Below are positions 35,860 through 44,885 of a stretch of 64,000 nt of DNA, in pieces; positions within the stretch are counted from its first letter, which is position 1; every line of letters begins with the position of its first letter. The translations under genes were made by a program, and so were the position numbers. The stretch is from W0P33-017 sp050872965. GTDB taxonomy: Bacteria; Bacillota; Clostridia; Lachnospirales; Lachnospiraceae. The stretch spans positions 3,748 to 67,747 of the forward strand of contig JBNMHW010000004.1 of assembly GCA_050872965.1 (NCBI GenBank), written 5' to 3'. The notes below the pieces were generated by a model, which was given only the letters and a program-made list of their open reading frames with translations, made no database searches and was not told where the DNA came from.

Positions 35860-36093
35860 TTACTCTACTACCATTTGTTGAACCAATCTTTCAAATTCAT
35901 CCTCGCTATCTACAAACGTATATGGAGCATATTCGCCATATGCAGTAGGACGACTGATTGTTACTAATTGAATTCCATGTGATGCGGCCTGCTCATTCAT
36001 CCTTCTTTTCATCTCTACTAAATGACTGCCATGTCTGGTTTTCAACGCATAACAGCCATGTACGTTTTTATTCTTTGCAATCAGATAACACAT
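35860..36093 (-). CDS. DUF6718-like small protein overlapping the alarmone synthetase gene
   Basis: A 77-aa protein beginning MCYLIAKNKNVHGCYALKT, the start of the DUF6718-like family common in Lachnospiraceae (recognised from the N-terminal pattern). Function unknown. ATG 36093 is chosen because a perfect GAGGAGG lies ten bases upstream; the longer ORF start at 36204 lies deep inside the upstream gene. The first 26 bp overlap the end of the synthetase gene, so the two are translationally coupled. Position fits an antitoxin or modulator for it. Confidence 0.7.
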   Translation of the reverse strand: MCYLIAKNKNVHGCYALKTRHGSHLVEMKRRMNEQAASHGIQLVTISRPTAYGEYAPYTFVDSEDEFERLVQQMVVE

Positions 36094-36688
36094 TTTGTAA
36101 TGCCTCCTCAAACTCATTTTCATTGCGAATTTTTCCTGCATCATACATGCTACGCAAAGTGTTTCCCAACTTATTCGGATAAGATTTTTTATACAAATAT
36201 TCATGCAGCCAATTATTTAACTGTCGATCATATAACGTATTAAATTGAATTTCAATCGGATAACATCTGCTATTTTTCTGAAAATACACATGCACTCCCC
36301 GATATCCGTCATCAAAAGATTTTCCATTAGACATATCAGCAATTCTGAATTGATCCCCACGCAAACACAAAACATCATCATAAGAATCACAAAATGCCCG
36401 GAATCCCAAAATATCATTAAAAACTTTTCGAGTCTGGGCATCCGGATAATAACGATCATACTTACTCAAAATGGACTCCATACTCTTAATTCTATAGTCT
36501 AACGCCAAATCCTCCAATAATTCCTGTTCGTCATACCATTCTACCATATGAAACAATTCTCTTACGAGTACATTTTTATTAAAATAATGCAGATTTTTCT
36601 TTATAGAAATCCCTAGAGTCGATTCATAAGAAAGCCGTTCAAGTATTCCAACCGAAAGACCATTTAATTCCAAAATGTTGTTGTTCAT
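36068..36688 (-). CDS. Small RelA/SpoT-domain protein (alarmone synthetase, ToxSAS candidate)
   Basis: A 206-aa cytosolic protein with a single (p)ppGpp synthetase-like domain and no hydrolase domain, TGS or ACT. Motifs in order: RIKSMESILSKY (substrate-binding Arg/Lys/Ser), FNDILGFRAFCDS (catalytic Asp), DDGYRGVHVYF (Tyr that stacks on the acceptor) and CYPIEIQFNTLYDRQLNNWLHE (catalytic Glu). All key residues are present. AT-richer than its neighbours, which suggests transfer. Overlaps a small downstream gene. It could be a house-keeping small synthetase, but its divergence and coupling to a small ORF recall toxic synthetases of type II toxin-antitoxin pairs. Confidence 0.75.
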   Translation of the reverse strand: MNNNILELNGLSVGILERLSYESTLGISIKKNLHYFNKNVLVRELFHMVEWYDEQELLEDLALDYRIKSMESILSKYDRYYPDAQTRKVFNDILGFRAFCDSYDDVLCLRGDQFRIADMSNGKSFDDGYRGVHVYFQKNSRCYPIEIQFNTLYDRQLNNWLHEYLYKKSYPNKLGNTLRSMYDAGKIRNENEFEEALQNVLSDCKE

Positions 36689-36734
36689 TCTCCACCACTT
36701 TCTTCAGGCAATCATGTCTTCTTTTTTCATAGTA

Positions 36735-36763
36735 AGATTATCATAGGCTAATCAGACATACAA
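36735..36763 (-). promoter_or_regulatory. Promoter of the alarmone synthetase pair
   Basis: TTGTAT, 17-bp spacer, TAATCT on the minus strand, about 45 bp before the start codon. Confidence 0.5.
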
Positions 36764-36768
36764 GTTTA

Positions 36769-37473
36769 TTAAATGCTATCATCTATCGCAGCTATGATCT
36801 CCTCCAATGAATCAGCCACAAGCACGCCGTCCGGTACTGCCAGATCTGTCCGCCTGCGATACAGACAGGTCTGCATGCCGTACATCTGTCCGCCCTTGAT
36901 ATCGGATGTCAGGGAATCACCGACCATCAGACATTCCTGTGGTCTAATCGGTTGTTCGCGTCCTGTGTTGAGTTCTGCAAATGCATAATCAAAAAACTGT
37001 TTTGACGGTTTGGATGCTCCGACCTTTTCCGAGATAAATATATAGTCAAACGCCTCTCTCATACCTGCGATCTCCAGACGGTGCAACTGCTGCTCATACG
37101 GTCCGTTGCTCGCCGCACACAGGATATAGTCACCCTTCAGCGCATCCAGCAGCTCATAGGCACCTTCCTCCGGTATCGCACTGTCATATAATGCACGCCG
37201 GAAATAGGTCTCAAACACCGGTCCGTCAAAATCTATGCCAAGCACTTCAAACACCTTGTTCCACCGGATCCTGCTCAACTGTGCAAAGGTAAGCGTGCCC
37301 TCCTCGATCTGCAGCCACAATGAATTATTCACCTGCGTAAATTTGTCATACATATACGGCTCGTACTTCTTTAACCCGAAATGTGCAAAGCCCTCTTCCA
37401 TCGTCTGTTTCACATATTGCTCAAAGCTAAGCAGGGTATTATCAATATCTATAAAGATTACTTTTAATTTCAT
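36769..37473 (-). CDS. HAD hydrolase, YjjG-type 5'-nucleotidase
   Basis: A 234-aa cytosolic phosphatase. Motif I FIDIDNTLLSFEQYV, motif II AASNGPYEQQ, motif III Lys in VGASKPSKQFFDYAF, motif IV MVGDSLTSDIKGG. This pattern is that of the YjjG/YfnB pyrimidine-nucleotidase group. Start: GGGGAG at 37481-37486 is seven bases from ATG 37473 (an ATG three bases earlier is the alternative). Confidence 0.87.
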   Translation of the reverse strand: MKLKVIFIDIDNTLLSFEQYVKQTMEEGFAHFGLKKYEPYMYDKFTQVNNSLWLQIEEGTLTFAQLSRIRWNKVFEVLGIDFDGPVFETYFRRALYDSAIPEEGAYELLDALKGDYILCAASNGPYEQQLHRLEIAGMREAFDYIFISEKVGASKPSKQFFDYAFAELNTGREQPIRPQECLMVGDSLTSDIKGGQMYGMQTCLYRRRTDLAVPDGVLVADSLEEIIAAIDDSI

Positions 37474-37669
37474 CATGATTCTCCCCAAATTTTTTCCTCT
37501 TAATAGTCCCAACATATTCTGTACGCTATCCCATATTAGCATTTCTACAACAGACTAACAAGTATCTGCCGTATTGTCAGAGGAAAATATATATCCGATG
37601 ATTTTTATGCTATCATTGATGAGTGTGAAAATGCCTATCTTTATCATCACATCAATGTCATAAAAATTT

Positions 37670-37701
37670 TTGACATTTTGCAAATATCATGCTAATATAA
37701 T
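37670..37701 (+). promoter_or_regulatory. Promoter of the antisense RNA
   Basis: TTGACA, 17-bp spacer, TAATAT (overlapping TATAAT). Predicted start about 37708. Confidence 0.65.
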
Positions 37702-37707
37702 CATATA

Positions 37708-37790
37708 AATGGGTGTTGCCGATAGACGGTTCATCCCATAACTGTATGTTACAAAAATAACCGCATGTTTGGGACAGGGCGGTTATTTTT
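37708..37790 (+). ncRNA. Antisense RNA antitoxin of type I toxin-antitoxin locus
   Basis: A short RNA of about 80 nt from a strong promoter to the terminator stem AACCGC/GCGGTT with T run (37758-37790). It overlaps the 3' end of the convergent toxin mRNA. Its 5' end (GGGTGTTGCCGATA...ACGGT) resembles the 5' end of the toxin mRNA (GGGTGTTGTCATA...ACGGT). Confidence 0.6.
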
Positions 37791-37869
37791 TGTTGCAGAT
37801 CTTAATAACAAGACCTACAAGCGCAATGATTAACATGCAAAACTGGAATAATCCATCATATGTTACCAT
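37783..37869 (-). CDS. Holin-like type I toxin, 28 aa
   Basis: MVTYDGLFQFCMLIIALVGL followed by VIKICNKK: a short membrane peptide with one hydrophobic helix and Lys-rich C-terminus. It matches the putative holin-like toxin (Hol_Tox, TxpA/BsrG-like) pattern, which begins MVTYE/D. GGAGGG lies six bases upstream but inside a stem (37873-37901). When expressed, such peptides depolarise the membrane. Too short for common gene finders. Confidence 0.75.
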   Translation of the reverse strand: MVTYDGLFQFCMLIIALVGLVIKICNKK

Positions 37870-37872
37870 AGC

Positions 37873-37918
37873 AACCCTCCTTTCTGATTGATTGGAGGGT
37901 TATCCCCTCCGTGGAGGG
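37873..37918 (-). promoter_or_regulatory. Toxin leader with alternative hairpins over the ribosome binding site
   Basis: On the minus strand four segments alternate CCCTCC, GGAGGG, CCCTCC, GGAGGG (the last is the Shine-Dalgarno). Pairing 3:4 (8 bp, AACCCTCC/GGAGGGTT) hides it; pairing 2:3 would free it. Confidence 0.55.
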
Positions 37919-37956
37919 ACAAACCGCCTACCGTGTATGACAACACCCATATATTA

Positions 37957-37985
37957 ATTATAGCAGAATGTATGTTCGCATACAA
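37957..37985 (-). promoter_or_regulatory. Toxin promoter
   Basis: TTGTAT, 17-bp spacer, TATAAT on the minus strand; predicted leader about 80 nt. Confidence 0.65.
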
Positions 37986-38094
37986 TAAAAACATTCCACC
38001 AGACAACAAACAGGTGCACCTATCTGTCATAGATAAGTGCACCTGTTTCATTGCTGATGCTTGATCTGTTATAACTCCAGCCTATACGATAAAT

Positions 38095-41000
38095 TTACGA
38101 TTCCGTATTATCTTTACTCGAATCCTCGACTGTAGCTTTCGGATTCTTTGTAAGCTTTGTCAGATCCAAGGTATAGGTTGTCTTTGCATACTTTGTTCCA
38201 TTAGTTCCATCCCAATCAATGGTGATCTGATACTGATCTGATCCCTGATCTGAAAGATGAATAAGCAGACTAAAGATCTTGGCACCTTCCACCTGATCGA
38301 AGATGTCTGCACCGAACATCTTATTCCCGCATGCAACAACTACATCTTTTATGTCTGCATCTTCCGGTGCTGCAAATTGAAGCGCCAGATAATGACCGGA
38401 CTGTTCCGCTTCAACAGCAGTGTTGAAGCCTTTAAAATCTTCAATATAATTTAACGCACCGGTGACATTGATTTTTGTCGCATCGTTACTGTCCGCCGTA
38501 AATACCGGACTACCATATGCGCTCACCTGTGACGGTACGCCGTCCCACTTTGCATCCACATATAGTTTATGCACCGCTTCTGTCATTGCTGTGATGTCAG
38601 CCACACTCATTTGAGAAGTTGCTGCTTCCACGCCCTCGCTGGCTGCACCTGCATTATGATTCTCATCTGCTTTCACGCGAGCAAAGAAGTAATAGGTGCT
38701 TCCTGCCTGCAAATTATCGAACATCACCGCTTCCTGCCAACCGTCAGCCGGAGTCTCCTTCGTTTTGGCACAGGCATATTCCACTGTCTTTCCATCTGCT
38801 GTGACAGCATTTAAAGTAATACTATTTTCTGTTATTTTGCTTATGTCTACCGTCGGTGCACTGCACGTCACATTCTCTGCCTTTGCAATGACCACATTTG
38901 CCGTCGGAAGCTGTACATTTTCCGGTACAACGACAGTCTCTCCCTCTGCTAATTTTGCAGTAAATTCATAGCTGCCGGCTGCCGCATCATCTTTATAAGT
39001 ATCCGGTGCCGTCCATGTCACCTTTACGGTATGCTTGCCACCCTTTGAATCATATGCAGTTACTGTTTCCGGCAATTTCAGATCATCTTTGGCAGTTACT
39101 TTACCGTATGTGCCGCCGTTGATGTCAGAAACACTGTCAAAACGGCTGATCTGTACATCTGTATTTTCAAAACGGATCGTCAGCGGTACTACCGTTCCAT
39201 CCTCGCCGTATTTCATGTAACGTGTGATTGCTCCACTATTCGCTAACTGATCTGCTTTTACCCATAAAATCACTTGATTATGGTCTGCGACCTGATCCTC
39301 GTAATCGGTTATCTTATTGCTGTCTGACAAGGTCTCCTTATTACTGCCAAAATACAACTGATCCTTAATATCTTTTCCGACATCAATCAGCAGCCCGATC
39401 CATTTTCCATTTCCTTGACTCTCATTAGATGATGCAAACGAATGAAGTGCATTCAAAGATCCGACAATCGTATAATCGTAACCGATGCCTTTGAGTGTCA
39501 CCGCATTCTGATTCTCATTTGTTTCAGTTAAGGTACTATTCTTTTTATCGTCCTCATTATGAGTAAAGCCTTTTGCAACGCTTACCGTATATTTCAAGGC
39601 ATCTGCCTGAAGTACAGTAACCTTTGCGGTAAGCTGTGGATTTACGCCTGTCCATGTCTCCGGTAATTGATAAGCACCACTGAACTTGTATGTACCGGCA
39701 GTCTCTGATTGATACTCCGTAGCTGCAGTCCAAGTCACAGCTACCTCTGCCACATTGATTTTATTCTCATCATAAATAGTGATCTTCTCCGGAAGCTGCT
39801 TAACTACTTCTGCTTCTGTAGTTCCATTCGCAACACTGATTGCCGGATCGATGTAAGAGTTGCTGTGATACTCTGCTTTAATGACCGGGAGCGGACTATG
39901 CGTGAAGGTCTCTTTCTTACCATTGATGGTCGCTACCGCAGTCACTGTAAGCACCTTTCCTGCATCTTCAGCCTTGATCGTATAGGTGTCACTTGTCGAA
40001 ACAACAGTATCTCCCACTTTCCATTCATAATTAAATACTGCCGATTGATCCGCGTCTGTGGTTGCCGCTGCTTTTAATTTGATTCCGGCTTTTAACTGAT
40101 CCAGTGCACCTTCTCCATCAACAGACACATCAAACTTCACTTTCTTGTCCTCTGTTGTACTGCCCCCGGATGATCCGCCTGAACTAGCTCCACCGGATGA
40201 TGATCCACCAGAAGAAGAACCACCTCCTGTTGATCCGCCACCACCGGTTGTTGTAGAATCACCAGTTGAAGTCTTTCCTGCCTCAACAATCTCACTCTTT
40301 CCCGTTGAATCAGTGACCGTGACCTTATCTGCGGTCTTATTATCTACTATAGGCTTTACACCTTCTTTTTCAGCCTTTACAGTAGATCCTTCTGCACCTT
40401 TGTTAAGGTTGACAGATGCATTAGCATTCAGCTTGACATCTAATTTTACTGCGGATGTAATCGCTGCACCTTCTGCATTACAGGTGATCGCAACTGTCTC
40501 TGTAGTAGTACCTGCGACAGAAATGGATGCTTTTGTATCCACAGACACACTGGCAACCGCTCCGTCCACAGATAAAGCCACTTTTTTCGCATCACCTGCT
40601 AACGAAATATTTTTTATCTCTGCTCCTTTTTTGACTGTCACATTCACATCAGCCTTTACTTCCAGACTCTCTAGCTTTGTGCCCGCAGAAATCGTCAAAT
40701 CTGCCGATTTATTTAATGTGATTTTGGCATCTTTTGATGCAATAATAGTTGCTCCTTCCGCATTATTTGTAATCACCGGCACATTTGTTGAACTTCCGCT
40801 TACCGTTACATTTGCCTGATTCTTTACATTGATCGCGTCTACGTCACCATTGGTCACGATATTGATCTTGCCGTTTTTTCCTGAAACTGTAATTTTGACG
40901 TCGTTTGCTTTCTTAGCTGCCACAAACTTTAATGTATTCTTATCCTTGATGATCACATTGTTGCCATTTCCTTTGTCAGTAAATGCCTTGCCATCGCGAA

Positions 41001-41295
41001 TCTCAATCTTTTTAAAATCACCGGCATTATTAATTTTCGCCTTTGGTGCAGATATTATAAGCTTCTTTGTGCTATAGTCTTTGTCTTTGATCGTAAACGT
41101 CGTTCCTTTGGAGGTTTTAATGATAATGGATGTTACTTTCGGATTTTTCAAAGCCTCCTGTAACTGCTTCTGTGTCTTAATCATAACTGTCTTCGTCGCT
41201 GCCATTGATGTGGTCGGCGGTACTACCCCTCCGGTCAGCACTAAGGCTGTAACCATTAACCCAGCAAATAACTGCGTTACTTTTCTGTTTTTCAT
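38095..41295 (-). CDS. Large secreted repeat protein with Gly/Ser linker and Ig-like domains
   Basis: A 1066-aa secreted protein. Signal peptide (VTQLFAGLMVTALVLTGGVV). Residues about 30-345 are Lys/Val/Asp/Asn-rich repeats of beta-solenoid character (IIIKTSKGTTFTIKDK; ADVNVTVKKGAEIKNISLAG). Residues about 350-385 are a Gly/Ser linker. The rest holds Ig-like or bacterial Big_4-like units (DPAISVANGTTEAEVVKQLP, AEVAVTWTAATEYQSETAGT; a second VTWTAPDTYKDDAAAGSYEF) and an Fn3-like unit. No LPXTG or SLH anchor seen. Start 41295 with AAAGGAGAG. A paralogue with the same N-terminal architecture is at 57207-59954, and both are divergent from an XRE regulator. Confidence 0.8.
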   Translation of the reverse strand: MKNRKVTQLFAGLMVTALVLTGGVVPPTTSMAATKTVMIKTQKQLQEALKNPKVTSIIIKTSKGTTFTIKDKDYSTKKLIISAPKAKINNAGDFKKIEIRDGKAFTDKGNGNNVIIKDKNTLKFVAAKKANDVKITVSGKNGKINIVTNGDVDAINVKNQANVTVSGSSTNVPVITNNAEGATIIASKDAKITLNKSADLTISAGTKLESLEVKADVNVTVKKGAEIKNISLAGDAKKVALSVDGAVASVSVDTKASISVAGTTTETVAITCNAEGAAITSAVKLDVKLNANASVNLNKGAEGSTVKAEKEGVKPIVDNKTADKVTVTDSTGKSEIVEAGKTSTGDSTTTGGGGSTGGGSSSGGSSSGGASSGGSSGGSTTEDKKVKFDVSVDGEGALDQLKAGIKLKAAATTDADQSAVFNYEWKVGDTVVSTSDTYTIKAEDAGKVLTVTAVATINGKKETFTHSPLPVIKAEYHSNSYIDPAISVANGTTEAEVVKQLPEKITIYDENKINVAEVAVTWTAATEYQSETAGTYKFSGAYQLPETWTGVNPQLTAKVTVLQADALKYTVSVAKGFTHNEDDKKNSTLTETNENQNAVTLKGIGYDYTIVGSLNALHSFASSNESQGNGKWIGLLIDVGKDIKDQLYFGSNKETLSDSNKITDYEDQVADHNQVILWVKADQLANSGAITRYMKYGEDGTVVPLTIRFENTDVQISRFDSVSDINGGTYGKVTAKDDLKLPETVTAYDSKGGKHTVKVTWTAPDTYKDDAAAGSYEFTAKLAEGETVVVPENVQLPTANVVIAKAENVTCSAPTVDISKITENSITLNAVTADGKTVEYACAKTKETPADGWQEAVMFDNLQAGSTYYFFARVKADENHNAGAASEGVEAATSQMSVADITAMTEAVHKLYVDAKWDGVPSQVSAYGSPVFTADSNDATKINVTGALNYIEDFKGFNTAVEAEQSGHYLALQFAAPEDADIKDVVVACGNKMFGADIFDQVEGAKIFSLLIHLSDQGSDQYQITIDWDGTNGTKYAKTTYTLDLTKLTKNPKATVEDSSKDNTES

Positions 41296-41352
41296 TTCCA
41301 CTCTCCTTTCGACTATGTCGCTTTTAATATATTACATTTCTTTTTATATCAT

Positions 41353-41390
41353 ATTTAATCCGACATTTCAATAATAATAGCGGATTAAAT
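41353..41390. promoter_or_regulatory. Inverted repeat in the divergent promoter region (operator candidate)
   Basis: ATTTAATCCG at 41353-41362 and CGGATTAAAT at 41381-41390, 18 bp apart, between the secreted protein gene and its XRE regulator. A plausible binding site for that regulator. Confidence 0.55.
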
Positions 41391-41440
41391 GTGACAGAAT
41401 AAACAAATCTATCAGTTAAAATGCAATAGAGGTGTATATC

Positions 41441-41749
41441 ATGTACGAAGAAGAATTTGCTCAGCGTTTAACCGCATTAAGAAATAAAAAAGGCGTATCT
41501 GCCCGTGAAATGAGTCTTTCCATCGGACAAAACGCCGGTTATATTAATAATATTGAAAGTGGCAAAGCTCTTCCGTCTATGTCTGCTTTCTTTTTTATCT
41601 GCGAATTTTTAGGAATTACACCCAAGGAATTCTTTGATATTGACAGTTCGCGTCCCGAACTACTGCGCGAACTGAACATGAATCTCAAAAAATTAGACGA
41701 CACACAATTACAGTGTATCGCCTCTATTGTATCTGATTTAGCCAAATAG
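41441..41749 (+). CDS. XRE-family transcriptional regulator
   Basis: A 102-aa DNA-binding protein. The HTH_3 domain covers residues 5-62 (FAQRLTALRNKKGVSAREMS, GQNAGYINNIESGKALPSMS, FLGITPKEFFD). A short C-terminal helix (LKKLDDTQLQCIASIV) probably dimerises. ATG 41441 with AGAGGTG upstream; an in-frame GTG nine bases earlier overlaps the ribosome binding site. Likely controls the divergent secreted protein and itself. A paralogue at 60137 stands in the same arrangement. Confidence 0.88.
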   Translation: MYEEEFAQRLTALRNKKGVSAREMSLSIGQNAGYINNIESGKALPSMSAFFFICEFLGITPKEFFDIDSSRPELLRELNMNLKKLDDTQLQCIASIVSDLAK

Positions 41750-41767
41750 TCTTTTATATTCATCTCA

Positions 41768-42364
41768 TCACCACTGCCGCAAACGCTCAGCGATTCCCTC
41801 ATAGCTGCCCTCAAAGACGATACCTTTCATGCCGATGCTCTGTGCGCCCTTCACATTTGCCGGAAGATCATCGATAAATACACACTCCTGTGGCTGCAGG
41901 TCATACGTCTCACACAGCAGCCTATAGATGTGCGGATCCGGCTTGATGAGCTTCACGCTCGAAGATACCATGATCCCGTCAAACAGGTCGGTATCAAAGT
42001 AGCGCGGAAAATACTCATAGAAGAGCTGGCAGGCATTCGACAGCACATACATATGATAGCCCGCCTTGACACATCCGTTCACAAAATCCACAGCTCCGGG
42101 AATCCGGTCCAGATCCTCCTGCCAGTGATCGACAACCGCACGGAGCGTCTCATGCATGGATTCCGGCAGCTTGTCCTTCACGAGTCCGTAGCGTTCATCA
42201 TTGACGATCTCCCCACGGTCACCCATGATCCAGATATCACTGTGAAAGAGTTCCTCCATGATCCTTTGTTTTTCCTCTTCTGAACGGCACAGCCGATCCA
42301 GTGTCTTTTGCGGTGCAAAATCCAGAAGTACATTTCCCATATCCATTACAATATTTTTAATCAT
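41768..42364 (-). CDS. HAD-IA family hydrolase (YihX-like)
   Basis: A 198-aa cytosolic phosphatase. Motif I VMDMGNVLLDF (Asp-x-Gly type), motif II LSNACQLFYEYF, motif III KPDPHIYRL, motif IV FIDDLPANVKGA. The gene begins 4 bp after the last membrane gene of the exosortase operon (AAAGGTGACGAG before ATG), so it is transcribed with it. Related YihX acts on hexose phosphates, which would fit a glycosylation role, but that is inference. Confidence 0.87.
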   Translation of the reverse strand: MIKNIVMDMGNVLLDFAPQKTLDRLCRSEEEKQRIMEELFHSDIWIMGDRGEIVNDERYGLVKDKLPESMHETLRAVVDHWQEDLDRIPGAVDFVNGCVKAGYHMYVLSNACQLFYEYFPRYFDTDLFDGIMVSSSVKLIKPDPHIYRLLCETYDLQPQECVFIDDLPANVKGAQSIGMKGIVFEGSYEGIAERLRQW

Positions 42365-42368
42365 CTCG

Positions 42369-44885
42369 TCACCTTTTCTCTGTTTGTTGCTGTTCTTCCT
42401 GTACCCGGGACTTGAGGTTTTTATCTTTCTTCGCCCGTATTCCGGTAGAGATCCACAATACAGCCGTCAGTGCAGCCGCGATCAGGCTGATCAATGCGCC
42501 TTCCTTCAGATACGGATAGGTCATTGTGATCTTGGTCGTTCCCTTCGATACATAGACCAGATGATTCTTCTCCTCGATTGACTGATCGGCATGAAAATTA
42601 TCATGGTATGAGATCGTTGTATTCACATCGTCCTCATCCGATTCAATCACGATCCGGTCAGAATCATACGTCACATGTAACGGTACGATCATGCGCTCCG
42701 GCAGATCTTCCGCATCCAGATCCAACGCATGCGACAGCAATGCGCCCACCTGCGCATCCTGCGTCAGCGCATAATGATATGTCAGGTTGAACCCGATAAA
42801 GATCAGATTCTCATTATGCTTTGTTCCATAAAAAGCGAGCGACTGATCCAGATCGAGTGCTGTCCCCCATACCTCATCAAGTCCGTTGATATAGACAGTC
42901 TTCCATTCCGCGTATCCGGACGGAAACAGATCCGGATGCAGGACACCGTCCACCGTGTCCAGTTCGGGATATCCGTTTTTAAACGTGATGCTATGGCTGT
43001 CTGTCCCCAGAAAACTCTGGATACCGGTCGCATTATCCACAGGTATGCCATCCGCAAGTATCACAACCTTCGTGCCGTTTTCCGTCAGCTTCAGGATCAT
43101 GTCCTCGGCACTTTTTTTATCATCATAAGTAAATCCGGACAGATAGATCGTGTCGTACTGTGACAATTCCTCATAGGTATAATCATTCAGGTTCGTGGAG
43201 GACGTTTCCTCCACAGACGGGAATGCCATTGAGATCAGCGGTGCCGATGTTCCGATTCCGATCGCCTGATAGGTGCTGACCACACCAAAGCTCTCCGGTG
43301 TGTCCATATGATACAGCACATAATCCCCATTGCTGTCAACCCGATCATAACCTACCCGCGCTGCTGCTTCATCCATCTTTTGCAGATTCTCGGTCTGATT
43401 ACCGATCGTACTGATCCGTATCAGGGCTGTGTCACTGCCCAATTCGACCATGCGGTCAAACAGATACAGATAATTCGTATTTTCAAAGGACTCGTTCAAA
43501 CGTGAAATATTCATCGCTGTAGCCGCAGACTGCCATCCGGCTCCAAACGTTGCCATCACACCATCATTCTCCGGATCGGACACGCAGTATGCCGCCGTTG
43601 CCCCCAGCGTACTCAGATCTATGAGCGCCAGTCGCTGATCCGTGATCGCCTTTCCCTCTGCGATGAGCGTATCTTCTTCGAGCTGCGCCAGCCGCTGCTG
43701 CGGCATCACGCCATCCAGTGTACCGTATAATAGCTGCAGCGATGGAACGGTATCCAATACGAGCAGCAATAAGACAATGACCAGAAACGATTTTTTGAGC
43801 GTACCCCAGATGAGCAGACTGTACAACGCAAAGCACAGTGCGATCGAGATAAAACGCAGCATCCACAGATACTGGCTGCCCGGCAGCAATACGAGTACAT
43901 CATACATCGTAGTCGTCGTACACAGGAATATCACAAATGCCGTCCAAAAGCCTGCCAGCGAACGTTTTTTTGCAAATAAAATACCAAAAATAACCAGTAC
44001 AAACGCTGCCAGTCCAAAATAAAACACATCAAATCCCTGTGAGAGCCGTCGCAGCGGATCCAGCGAAGTCCATGCACTCTGGAAAAACTGACGCATAACC
44101 TGTGAGCTGTCTGTTGACGTGATACCTCCCTGCAGCGACGCATACAGCCAGATACCGGTCAGCAGGAATCCCAAAATGACCGCCAGCAGTACATGCAGGA
44201 TCGACCGTACACTCTTCCGGTACAAAATGGCATATACCATAAGGAAGATCAGCATGGCGAGCGCGATCATACCTGCATAACCGGTATGACACATGGTCAT
44301 GAACACAAAACAGAGTGTGAGCTTCGGCAGACTGCTCCAGCGCTTTTCCAGCAGATAATCATGCACATTTTCCACAAACAGCGGTAATACGACCATACAC
44401 AGTGCACGCGGCAGATTGCCCTCCACAAAAATGGCGAGCAGGTTGTTGGGCATAAAAAACCACAGAACACCAAAAAAAGCGCCCAATACCGGTCTGTGAT
44501 GCCGCCAGCCGATGACAAACCACGCGGCTGCCCCCAGGAAGAATACGATACCCAGAAAGATCAGATAGCCGCCAAAGCAATCGCCGCCTGCAAGCGCCTG
44601 ACACATAGCCAGAAAATACACCGGCATCGGAGCCCAGTAACGCATGACCTCCACACCGTTGTACCACATCGGATCGAACAGTGGATACCAGTTGCCGCTT
44701 TTGATCGCCTGATACAGCACCGAGCCCTTGTAGATGTGGCACATCGTATCTGATCCGGACGGCCAGACACCGCTCTGCGATACGAAATACATGATCGCAA
44801 ACGAGACTGCCGCATAGATTCCAAACACCAGAACACAGCCCATCACACTGCCTATTTTTTTCAAATATGCTCTCTTAGTCTTCAT
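42369..44885 (-). CDS. PTPS_related multi-spanning membrane protein of XrtG locus
   Basis: An 838-aa integral membrane protein. About a dozen TM segments cover residues 12-410, a long extracytoplasmic domain about 420-795, and a last TM near residue 805. The loop SGSDTMCHIYKGSVLYQAIK and WYNGVEVMRYWAPMPVYFLA is the signature of the PF10131 (6-pyruvoyl-tetrahydropterin synthase related) family, whose shape is that of GT-C-type glycosyltransferases or YfhO. The first 11 bp overlap the PTPS-like gene. Probably handles a lipid-linked sugar for the exosortase substrate. Confidence 0.78.
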   Translation of the reverse strand: MKTKRAYLKKIGSVMGCVLVFGIYAAVSFAIMYFVSQSGVWPSGSDTMCHIYKGSVLYQAIKSGNWYPLFDPMWYNGVEVMRYWAPMPVYFLAMCQALAGGDCFGGYLIFLGIVFFLGAAAWFVIGWRHHRPVLGAFFGVLWFFMPNNLLAIFVEGNLPRALCMVVLPLFVENVHDYLLEKRWSSLPKLTLCFVFMTMCHTGYAGMIALAMLIFLMVYAILYRKSVRSILHVLLAVILGFLLTGIWLYASLQGGITSTDSSQVMRQFFQSAWTSLDPLRRLSQGFDVFYFGLAAFVLVIFGILFAKKRSLAGFWTAFVIFLCTTTTMYDVLVLLPGSQYLWMLRFISIALCFALYSLLIWGTLKKSFLVIVLLLLVLDTVPSLQLLYGTLDGVMPQQRLAQLEEDTLIAEGKAITDQRLALIDLSTLGATAAYCVSDPENDGVMATFGAGWQSAATAMNISRLNESFENTNYLYLFDRMVELGSDTALIRISTIGNQTENLQKMDEAAARVGYDRVDSNGDYVLYHMDTPESFGVVSTYQAIGIGTSAPLISMAFPSVEETSSTNLNDYTYEELSQYDTIYLSGFTYDDKKSAEDMILKLTENGTKVVILADGIPVDNATGIQSFLGTDSHSITFKNGYPELDTVDGVLHPDLFPSGYAEWKTVYINGLDEVWGTALDLDQSLAFYGTKHNENLIFIGFNLTYHYALTQDAQVGALLSHALDLDAEDLPERMIVPLHVTYDSDRIVIESDEDDVNTTISYHDNFHADQSIEEKNHLVYVSKGTTKITMTYPYLKEGALISLIAAALTAVLWISTGIRAKKDKNLKSRVQEEQQQTEKR

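Noticed and set aside
37863..38051. A 62-codon frame upstream of the toxin.
   Set aside because: It covers the toxin promoter and leader hairpins and lacks a ribosome binding site.
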